From Reyranella sp. (GTDB lineage: Bacteria > Pseudomonadota > Alphaproteobacteria > Reyranellales > Reyranellaceae): a stretch of 19,065 nt of DNA. The stretch covers positions 1 through 19,065 of the forward strand of contig JAUXRT010000759.1 in assembly GCA_030681635.1 (NCBI GenBank). The letters are read 5' to 3'. Both the position numbers and the translations under genes were made by a program. The notes below the pieces were generated by a model that did not search any database, was not told the DNA's origin, and saw only the letters and a program-made list of their open reading frames with translations. Position 1 is the stretch's first letter, and each line of letters begins with the position of its first letter. Of this stretch, positions 13,371 through 19,065 are shown piece by piece.

Positions 13371-14375
13371 CTAGCAGCCTTTGCCCTGCTGGCGGCACAG
13401 GCGGTCCAGTGCGGCCGTGAGCTTCGGCATGATGCCCTGCGCAAAGGCGGCGTGCGCCAGGCCGTTGGGATGGGGGTCGGGGGCGGTCACCCAAAGGCTC
13501 GAAGGTTCCAGATCCTCGACCGTCGGCAGGAGATCGACGAACAATGCTCCCTCGTTCTCCACCGCGGCCTGGACGGTGGTCGAGATATCGGTGAACGGAT
13601 AGGGCTTCAGTTCGCGCAGTTCGGGAATCTTGGCAACGATCAATTGTGTGCGAAGGTCCTCCGCCTCGTCGGCGAATTCGGCGAGGGCGTGTTGCGTGTC
13701 GGTCCAGCCGGTCGAGTCGGGGCGGAAGAGCCGGCGATAATAGTGCTTCCAGTCGGGTGAGTAGCCCAACTGGCGCAGAAGAGAATCGAAGCGGTAGGCG
13801 ACCACGACCCACGCTGCTGAATGCCGCGACAGCCAATTCGCGGAGGTGTATTCCGGCATCGGTTCGGCATCGTTGATGGTGAAACCCAGAACGATGATGT
13901 CGGGATGCATACGTTCGCCGGCATCGCGGAACAGCGCGAGTTCCTGTGCCGTGTTGAGGTTTCCGACGCCCAGATTGAACCCGTCCACCTTCCGGCCCTG
14001 CTGGGCGAGCGTGGTCAGGATCTGGTTGGCGAAGGTCTCCTGCTCGGCGACGCCCCAGCCCAGCGTGATCGAATCGCCCACGAAGGCGATGCGTGCCACG
14101 CCAGCGGCGGCCTTCTCGGGGATCGAGCCGCCGCGGAAGCCAAAGGAATTCGTGCGCACGACCACGCCCATGAGCGGTGCTTCTGCGTCGGGCCGATGGC
14201 GATGGCCGATTTCCTGCCGATAGTCGCGTACCTTGATCTGGCGTGCATATTTCCACATTTCCAGCTCATACACGGTGCCGTCATCAAGGACGGTGCGTGT
14301 AAAGGCTTCCAGGGAAAGCAGGCACATGATCGACACGCTGAAAAGCAGCAGGCTGTTTTTCAGGAAGGCATTCAT
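13371..14375 (-). CDS. SGNH/GDSL-family hydrolase with N-terminal membrane anchor
   Basis: The product is 334 aa. An N-terminal hydrophobic stretch (LLLFSVSIMCLLSL) suggests a signal anchor, with the catalytic part outside the cytoplasmic membrane. SGNH blocks are clear: FVGDSITLGWG with nucleophile Ser near 102, the block II Gly in LGVGNLNTAQE, TIND with Asn near 168, and DPHPNGLAH with Asp/His near 300-302. Family members are esterases, lipases or O-acetyl(trans)ferases of polysaccharides. The start is uncertain: 14375 is used because it begins just before the hydrophobic segment and avoids overlap with the divergent gene at 14421; an ATG at 14444 is in frame. It may act with the downstream monooxygenase, or with the divergent second SGNH-like protein. 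Confidence 0.82.
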   Translation of the reverse strand: MNAFLKNSLLLFSVSIMCLLSLEAFTRTVLDDGTVYELEMWKYARQIKVRDYRQEIGHRHRPDAEAPLMGVVVRTNSFGFRGGSIPEKAAAGVARIAFVGDSITLGWGVAEQETFANQILTTLAQQGRKVDGFNLGVGNLNTAQELALFRDAGERMHPDIIVLGFTINDAEPMPEYTSANWLSRHSAAWVVVAYRFDSLLRQLGYSPDWKHYYRRLFRPDSTGWTDTQHALAEFADEAEDLRTQLIVAKIPELRELKPYPFTDISTTVQAAVENEGALFVDLLPTVEDLEPSSLWVTAPDPHPNGLAHAAFAQGIMPKLTAALDRLCRQQGKGC

Positions 14376-14420
14376 TGCATCGAATGTGCTATTACCGAGG
14401 GGACGTTGCAACGAGACATC

Positions 14421-15701
14421 ATGGCGCGCTGGTTTCTCGCTCATATCGGACTAGCCAAGCCCTACAGGTTCGAGCGCACCCTTGCCGTTTTGGCGGCTCT
14501 GATGCTGGCGGCCGTGGCAGGCGCGGTGACCACGCATTACTACCTCGCGGACGACGTGGCGTTCGGGACGCGACGGTGGTGGTACTTCGTCTACGTGGCG
14601 GCGTTGATTGCGCTTGGCGTCATTTGTGCACGGATGCCGAGAATTGCAGCGGTCGTCTTGTCCGTCGCGGCCCTCGAGATCGGATTGGGATTGGGCTCGG
14701 CCGTGCTCTTCGGCCATCGCCTGGTGCCAAGCGACCTGTTGCCACGGGATCGGGAACGGGCGCATGCGGTCTGGCATCCGCTGCTTCAGGCTGTCTCGAG
14801 GCCGACGCTTCCCGGAGAAAAGACACGGGGCAACTATTCTTTCAACGCGCAGGGTCTGCGGGGACGCGAACGCTCCGCCGAAGAGCTTCGCGGCAAGGAA
14901 ATCATCGCCCTGTTCGGCGGCTCGACGACGGAGGACATTGCCGTACCGGAGGGACTGTCGTGGGGTGAGCAGCTCGAGCGGACCCTGGGCGCGGATCGCG
15001 TTGCCGTCCTCAACCACGGCGTCACCATGTACGCCACGGCGCAAATCCTTCTTCAGACAGCCTTCTACCAGTCGCCGTACGGTATCCAGCCGACATGTGC
15101 GATCTACTATGTCGGCGGCGTCGACATCCAGAATTCGCACATCCGAGGCCTTGATCCCGGCTATGCCGACTATCAGGCGCCGAGCCTGGTCGATGGTCTG
15201 GAAGTGCGGCGACTGGATGGCGACGGCCTCTTCTTCTTCTCGCCGACCCTGCGCTACCTCAATCGGCTGGCCGTGCTCGCCTTCGATACTGTCCGGCCCG
15301 CGGCGCCGCCGCGCGGTGAGATCAGCGCCGATCCCGATCCTGCATTCGAGGCGATCTATGTTCGCAACGTCCGTTCGATCTCGGCCATCAATCGCCAAAG
15401 GGGAATCAGGACGCTCTGGATCGGCGAGATCATGGACCGTGCCAGGCTGATCGATGAGCCTGGGGGGACGCATACTTGGGCGCCGTTCATACCGGAAGAA
15501 GGGCTGTGGGCCTTGATGTCGCGATTGAACGGCATCCTGCGGCAGGAGGCGGCAATGCTGGGCGACACCTACATCGAAGTCCCCATCGATGATTTCCAGT
15601 CGGACGACTTTTCCGATCCGAGCCATTTCGTGGCGAAGGGCTCGCTCAAGTTCGCAACCAGGCTCGCGCCGGAAATCGCCGCTGCCTGCCGTCGGCCGTG
15701 A
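14421..15701 (+). CDS. Membrane-anchored SGNH-hydrolase-like protein
   Basis: The product is 426 aa. The first 100 residues hold about three hydrophobic segments (LAVLAALMLAAVAGAV, YFVYVAALIALGVICA, AAVVLSVAALEIGLGLGSAV). A soluble SGNH-type domain follows, with block I IIALFGGSTTEDIAVPEG (Ser near 168), block II NHGVTMYAT, and block V FSDPSHFVAKG (Asp 399, His 402). Block III reads YYVGGVDIQN, where the usual Asn is replaced by Val at about 234, so oxyanion-hole chemistry may differ. Such proteins often modify cell-surface polysaccharide, but no polysaccharide genes are nearby. The frame is open from 13821, but that upstream part is antisense to the neighbouring SGNH gene and has no resemblance. 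It is divergent from that gene with 45 bp between starts. Confidence 0.78.
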   Translation: MARWFLAHIGLAKPYRFERTLAVLAALMLAAVAGAVTTHYYLADDVAFGTRRWWYFVYVAALIALGVICARMPRIAAVVLSVAALEIGLGLGSAVLFGHRLVPSDLLPRDRERAHAVWHPLLQAVSRPTLPGEKTRGNYSFNAQGLRGRERSAEELRGKEIIALFGGSTTEDIAVPEGLSWGEQLERTLGADRVAVLNHGVTMYATAQILLQTAFYQSPYGIQPTCAIYYVGGVDIQNSHIRGLDPGYADYQAPSLVDGLEVRRLDGDGLFFFSPTLRYLNRLAVLAFDTVRPAAPPRGEISADPDPAFEAIYVRNVRSISAINRQRGIRTLWIGEIMDRARLIDEPGGTHTWAPFIPEEGLWALMSRLNGILRQEAAMLGDTYIEVPIDDFQSDDFSDPSHFVAKGSLKFATRLAPEIAAACRRP

Positions 15702-15718
15702 CGCTCAGGCGTTTGCCC

Positions 15719-15755
15719 GGGCCCTCACGCAATCGTAAGCGGCCGTGAGGGGCCC
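15719..15755 (+). terminator. Strong hairpin downstream of the SGNH-like gene, possible terminator
   Basis: GGGCCCTCACG (15719-15729) pairs with CGTGAGGGGCCC (15744-15755) with one bulged G and a 14-nt loop. It follows the stop at 15701 and precedes the next gene at 15795. There is no T-run after it, so it may be a weak or Rho-assisted terminator, or a leader structure of the next gene. Confidence 0.4.
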
Positions 15756-15794
15756 GTTGTGCCAGCTTCCTCACTCCTGCAGAGGGAGACATCC

Positions 15795-16409
15795 ATGAAC
15801 CGAATCCGCTTGCTCGCCAGCGGCGTCGCCGCGCTGGTGACCGTTGCCGTCATCGGCACTGCGTGGGCCCAGTCGGCGCCGACGCGCCTGCGTGGAAGCA
15901 TTGCCGCCATCGACGGCAAGGCCGCCACCATCGCCACGCGCGAGGGTGCTTCCGTCGAGGTCAAGCTGGCCGACAATTGGGTCGCCGTACTGGTCGTGCC
16001 GACGGCGTTGTCGGAAGTGAAGCAAGGCAGCTTTGTCGGCATCGCCTCGCTCAAGGGTCCTGACGGAGTCCTGAACGCGCTCGAAGTGCTGGTGTTTCCC
16101 GAAGCGGCCCGCGGCAGCAACGAAGGTCACTATCCCTGGGACCTGCAGCCCGAAAGCATGATGACCAACGCCACCGTGGCGACCGTCGCCACGGCGGGCG
16201 ACGGCCAGACGCTGACGCTCAAATACAAGGACGGCACCCAGGAGATCCGGGTGAAGCCCGGCATCCCGATCGTCACCTTCGCTGCAGGAGACCGTGCCGA
16301 CGCCAAGGTCGGCGCCAAGGTGTTCATGGGCGCGGCCAAGGGCGCCGACGGTGGCCTGACGGTGACGCGGATCCTGGTCGGCAAGGATGGGCTGACGCCG
16401 CCGATGTAG
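15795..16409 (+). CDS. Exported protein of unknown function
   Basis: The product is 204 aa with a Sec signal peptide (MNRIRLLASGVAALVTVAVI, cleavage near AWA|QS). The mature part reads as two small beta-rich repeats, TRLRGSIAAIDGKAATIATR and LTLKYKDGTQEIRVKPGIP, joined by a conserved-looking HYPWDLQPESMMTNATV, and ends GKDGLTPPM. This pattern recurs in uncharacterised periplasmic proteins of Hyphomicrobiales and relatives, sometimes mislabelled as metal transporter components; I know no function. The start at 15795 is preceded by AGAGGGAGA. The stop lies 13 bp from the stop of the convergent monooxygenase gene. No partner genes are evident. Confidence 0.8.
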   Translation: MNRIRLLASGVAALVTVAVIGTAWAQSAPTRLRGSIAAIDGKAATIATREGASVEVKLADNWVAVLVVPTALSEVKQGSFVGIASLKGPDGVLNALEVLVFPEAARGSNEGHYPWDLQPESMMTNATVATVATAGDGQTLTLKYKDGTQEIRVKPGIPIVTFAAGDRADAKVGAKVFMGAAKGADGGLTVTRILVGKDGLTPPM

Positions 16410-16422
16410 TTCGTCCCCGTCG

Positions 16423-17382
16423 TTACCAGCCGAGATCGCGCCGCAAGCGGGCCACGGTCTCGAGGTGCCGCTCGTGGTCACCGGCGAAGCGCAGCACCAG
16501 ATGGCTGGCGCCGGCATCGGCATAGCTTTTCATCCATGCCGCCGCACCGGCGGCCGGACCGGCATAGCTCATCTGCCGCTGGCGGATCACGCCGGCAGGC
16601 TGGCCGTAGTAATGTTCGAGATAGGCGTTGAGCCTTGCGTCGGCACTGCCTGCGTCGTCGTCGATCGCCAGGGTCAGGTACATGGCGCCTGTCAGCGCAT
16701 CCGGATTGCGTCCGGCAGCGCGCGCCGCCTGCTTCACGTCTGCCCATTGTGGGGCGTACTCGGCCACGCTTGGCGAGTTGGGAAACCAGCCGTCGTAGAG
16801 CCGGCCGATCCGTTCGCGCGATGCCGGCACCGCCCCGGCGACCCAGATCGGCGGACCACCTGGCCGATGCGGCGTCGGGCCAAGCACGCTGGAGGCGACC
16901 TTCCAGCGTCCCTCCTTGCCCCCCTCGTTGCTCCGTGGCCATTCCACGGGCTTGCCGGTCCACAGCGCGCGACAGAGCGCCAGGCCTTCGACCATCCGGC
17001 CGACCCGCTTGTCGAAGGACACGCCCGCAGCCTCGAACTCGGCGCGGATGTTCGGCAGGTCGGCGGCGATGCCGACACCCAGGATCACCCGGCCCTCGGC
17101 GATGCGGTCGAGCGTCGCCACCTGCTGGGCAAGCACGACGGGGTTGCGCAAGGCGGGCAGCAGCACCGCGGTGCCGAGTTCGACCCTGCGTGTCCGCGCC
17201 GCGACGGCGGCGAGCAGGGTGAGGGGATCGTGCCTCGGCCGGGCGAGGAGCGAGTCGCCCACCCAGACCGAGTCGAAGCCCAGCGCCTCGGCACGCTCGG
17301 CCAGCGCCAGCAGCGAGGCGGTCTCGGGTTGTCCCTCCATGACCCGTTCGCGGGTCGGCAGCAGGTAACCCAGTCGTGGCAT
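16423..17382 (-). CDS. Luciferase-like (LLM class) flavin-dependent oxidoreductase
   Basis: The product is 319 aa with the TIM-barrel pattern of bacterial-luciferase-like monooxygenases: MPRLGYLLPTRE, ALAERAEALGFDSVWVGDSL, HDPLTLLAAVAARTRRVELG, LRNPVVLAQQVATLDRIAEG, RVILGVGIAADLPN, and a later GPPIWVAGAVPASRERIGR. Members use FMNH2 or reduced F420; the cofactor cannot be decided here, although F420 is less common in proteobacteria. The start is the ATG at 17382 with GGGAG 7 nt upstream. The frame remains open to 18015, but that part crosses the riboswitch and the divergent gene and is not coding. It is divergent from the cobalamin-regulated operon and convergent with the exported protein gene. 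Confidence 0.88.
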   Translation of the reverse strand: MPRLGYLLPTRERVMEGQPETASLLALAERAEALGFDSVWVGDSLLARPRHDPLTLLAAVAARTRRVELGTAVLLPALRNPVVLAQQVATLDRIAEGRVILGVGIAADLPNIRAEFEAAGVSFDKRVGRMVEGLALCRALWTGKPVEWPRSNEGGKEGRWKVASSVLGPTPHRPGGPPIWVAGAVPASRERIGRLYDGWFPNSPSVAEYAPQWADVKQAARAAGRNPDALTGAMYLTLAIDDDAGSADARLNAYLEHYYGQPAGVIRQRQMSYAGPAAGAAAWMKSYADAGASHLVLRFAGDHERHLETVARLRRDLGW

Positions 17383-17479
17383 CGGTGCGCTCCCATCCGT
17401 TTGGCCGGCGATCATAGCGGAGCGGGTTGCCGAACAAACCTGCGATGGCGTGCGATGCCATGCGTGAATTGAATCGACC

Positions 17480-17508
17480 TTGACCCCTCGCACATCGACT
17501 GCCAGCAT
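17480..17508 (+). promoter_or_regulatory. Possible promoter of the cobalamin-regulated operon
   Basis: TTGACC (17480-17485) and a weak CAGCAT (17503-17508) are 17 nt apart and would start a transcript close to the 5' edge of the riboswitch. The -10 match is poor. Confidence 0.25.
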
Positions 17509-17511
17509 CAA

Positions 17512-17700
17512 GTTTGGTGGTTCCCGCAAGGGATCAAAAGGGAATGCGGTGCGTGCGCTTCGGCGCACTACTCCGCGGCTGTCCCCGCAACTGTGAGCGG
17601 CGAGCTTGCGACCGAGAATACCACTGGGAACTTTCGGGTTCCTGGGAAGGTGGTCGAAGGCATTGACCCGTGAGCCAGGAGACCTGCCGCCAGCCGTTGT
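17512..17700 (+). promoter_or_regulatory. Cobalamin (vitamin B12) riboswitch
   Basis: The leader has the conserved blocks of the cobalamin aptamer in order: GGTGGTTCCC, AAAAGGGAATGCGGTG, the core GCTGTCCCCGCAACTGTGAG followed by CGG, and the 3' box GAGCCAGGAGACCTGCC at about 17672-17688. Spacing and order fit the family, with the variable stem GTGCGTGCGCTTCGGCGCAC between blocks. Outer edges are approximate. About 126 nt separate the aptamer from the first coding gene. I see no hairpin with a T-run, so control of translation or Rho-dependent termination is as likely as an intrinsic terminator. It should repress the downstream methyltransferase and TonB receptor genes when B12 is plentiful. 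Confidence 0.93.
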
Positions 17701-17826
17701 CACGCGCGAACGCATTGGGCGGGGTGTCCTGATGTAGACTCCATCGGATTCCATCCGCGTCCAGCGGCATGGCGCCCGTTGGCTACAGTTCGCAGTGACG
17801 TGTGACGGTCGCTGCGAGTTTTCGTC
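17701..17826. other. Expression-platform region between riboswitch and methyltransferase gene
   Basis: This is the untranslated leader after the aptamer. It must hold the expression platform, but I could not identify a clear terminator or a sequestered ribosome-binding site by eye, partly because the downstream start codon is itself uncertain. Confidence 0.4.
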
Positions 17827-18585
17827 TTGACGCTTCTTCCTCATGATCCCGCCGGCCAACGGCGTGAGATCGATCCGTTGGCGCTTTACGCCTCGGCGAT
17901 CGACACCTCTGACTACGTTGCCCAGGTGGCACCGCTGGTCCGCCGCAGCGTGCCCGAGATCGGCGATCTGCTCGATGTCGGCGCCGGTGGCGGCCAGCTC
18001 GGCCATGCGCTGCACGATCCCACGCGCCGATGGGCCGCAATCGAGCCGTCACCCAGCATGCGGGTGCGGCTTTCCGCTCTCGATCATCCGCCGCAGCTTG
18101 TGGCGGCCGGCTGGCATGAAGCCGGCGTGCCGGCTGAGCGCCACGACACCGTGCTGGCGGCAACCATGCCCGCGACCATGGATGAACCCGAGGCATTCCT
18201 GGCCCGCTGCCGGAGTTGGACCAGGCGGACGGTCGTCTGGGTCGTGCCAGCGCATGCAGGGCCGCGAGGGCTGTGCTTTGCCGGTTGCCTTCCGCTCGAG
18301 TGGCACGGCGAGGATGAAACGCCCGGCGTCGATATCGTCCTTCGCGGCCTGTCGCCGTCGTCGATGCCACGAGACGTCTCGTTCGCCGACTGGACGTTCA
18401 CCGGCATCGTTCCCGATCTCGACGAACTTGCCACCTATCTGGCCGACCGCCTCGGATGGTCTGTTGCCGACGATCGTCGCGCTCGAATGCGCACGCATCT
18501 CGCCCGGAAGGCGAAGCGCGAAGCGGCCGGGTTCCGCCTCGAAATTCCCAGAAAATCTGCCGTTCTTGTGTGGGGGAAGTCATGA
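17827..18585 (+). CDS. Class I SAM-dependent methyltransferase in the B12-regulated operon
   Basis: The product is about 252 aa. The SAM-binding motif I is GDLLDVGAGGGQLGHAL (about 47-63), followed by the motif II-like AAIEPSPSMRVRL and a HDTVLAATMP strand. The substrate is unknown. No ATG is available near the expected N-terminus; TTG at 17827 is the first plausible start after an in-frame stop at 17803, with only a weak GCGAG before it. The gene ends with an ATGA overlap with the TonB-dependent receptor, so both are translated together and both fall under the cobalamin riboswitch. It is not one of the recognisable Cob/Cbi corrin methyltransferases, which have a different fold and motifs. 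Its role may be linked to corrinoid use, but this rests on position alone. Confidence 0.78.
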   Translation: MTLLPHDPAGQRREIDPLALYASAIDTSDYVAQVAPLVRRSVPEIGDLLDVGAGGGQLGHALHDPTRRWAAIEPSPSMRVRLSALDHPPQLVAAGWHEAGVPAERHDTVLAATMPATMDEPEAFLARCRSWTRRTVVWVVPAHAGPRGLCFAGCLPLEWHGEDETPGVDIVLRGLSPSSMPRDVSFADWTFTGIVPDLDELATYLADRLGWSVADDRRARMRTHLARKAKREAAGFRLEIPRKSAVLVWGKS

Positions 18586-19065
18586 GCAGGCTGCATACAT
18601 ATCTCATTGCCGCGAAGGTTGCCCTGATCGCGGTGGCGATCGGTCCTTCCTCGGCCTACGCGCAGGATCCCCAGTCCGCTCAGGACCCGCAGCCCGCGCG
18701 GAATCCGCAGACCCACATTCTGCCTGAAGGCTTCATCACCGCGACCGGCCGGCCCGAACCAGTCAACCGCATCGCCGGCACGGTCCAGATCATCCACCAG
18801 GACAGGATCGAGAAATCGACAGCGCGGTCGGTCGCGGATCTGCTGGCGGAAAACGCCGTCGGCTTCATGAGCGAATGGACGCCGGGCCAGACCTCGATCA
18901 ACATCCGAGGGGCCGCGACCGAAGGCCAAGGCCGTGATTTCAAGAGCCAGGTCCTGGTGCTGATCAACAGCCATCGTGCCGGCACCGCCAACGTCGCCAA
19001 GCTGTCGACTGCCGACATCCAGCGGATCGAAATCGTCCGCGGCCCGACATCGGTCGTCTACGGCA
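18582..19065 (+). CDS. TonB-dependent outer-membrane receptor, BtuB-like, N-terminal part (cut by window edge)
   Basis: The first 161 residues are visible. A signal peptide (LIAAKVALIAVAIGPSSAYAQ) is followed by a short Gln/Pro-rich linker with QDPQ repeats, a TonB-box-like segment EGFITATGR, and the plug domain: TVQIIHQDRIEKSTARSVAD, then SINIRGAATEGQGRDFKSQ, VLVLINSHRAG and STADIQRIEIVRGPTSVVYG, the standard plug signature. The ligand cannot be read from the plug, but the cobalamin riboswitch upstream makes a corrinoid the likely cargo. The ATG at 18582 overlaps the methyltransferase stop (ATGA). The beta-barrel and any ABC-transporter genes lie beyond the window. Confidence 0.9.
   Translation, partial: MSRLHTYLIAAKVALIAVAIGPSSAYAQDPQSAQDPQPARNPQTHILPEGFITATGRPEPVNRIAGTVQIIHQDRIEKSTARSVADLLAENAVGFMSEWTPGQTSINIRGAATEGQGRDFKSQVLVLINSHRAGTANVAKLSTADIQRIEIVRGPTSVVYG

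Noticed and set aside
11801..13420. Long plus-strand open frame of 539 codons
   Set aside because: It is antisense to the Baeyer-Villiger monooxygenase, whose fingerprints are all intact; the antisense protein shows no family resemblance.
17843..18727. Plus-strand frame of 294 codons starting with an ATG, overlapping the methyltransferase
   Set aside because: It has a better start codon, but the product is Arg/Ser/Pro-rich with no motif, while the other frame carries a SAM-binding motif and the ATGA junction with the TonB receptor.

Overview
The window is high-GC chromosomal DNA that reads as an alphaproteobacterium. The signs are the plant/alphaproteobacterial-type glutamate-cysteine ligase, ubiA divergent from rsmE, a tldD gene with dense GC-rich codon use, and a catabolic mix of acyl-CoA ligase, Baeyer-Villiger monooxygenase and luciferase-like monooxygenase. 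A Reyranella- or Rhodospirillales-like host would fit, but that is an inference from gene style, not a demonstrated assignment.

Left part (1-4317): the 5' end of ubiA on the minus strand is divergent from a plus-strand run of rsmE, gshA, a two-domain VOC protein, a small exported protein and a cupin. gshA/VOC (14 nt gap) and VOC/exported protein (ATGA overlap) look translationally coupled. Middle-left (4327-8849, minus strand): a GTG-started acyl-CoA ligase, an NTF2/SnoaL-like protein, an NADPH:quinone reductase-like MDR protein and tldD follow one another. An AT-rich inverted repeat lies just in front of the NTF2-like gene.

Accessory part (8984-11617): a tRNA-Leu(CAA) is followed by the C-terminal stub of a tyrosine recombinase whose 3' end carries a 24-bp perfect palindrome plus a third copy of the half-site. 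Next come three consecutive small genes with Nif11-type RiPP leaders and very different C-terminal cores. After them lie the C-terminal stub of an ABC exporter and, abutting it head to head, the C-terminal stub of an alkaline-phosphatase-superfamily protein. This looks like a decayed tRNA-associated island that still carries three intact RiPP precursor genes but no maturation enzyme or complete exporter. It is the most unusual content of the window.

Right part (11618-19065): a Baeyer-Villiger monooxygenase and an SGNH hydrolase (minus strand) are divergent from a second, membrane-anchored SGNH-like protein (plus). An uncharacterised exported protein is convergent with a luciferase-like monooxygenase. 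The window ends with a clear cobalamin riboswitch that leads a class I methyltransferase gene overlapping (ATGA) a TonB-dependent receptor cut by the window edge. This is a B12-repressed uptake operon with an unexpected first gene.
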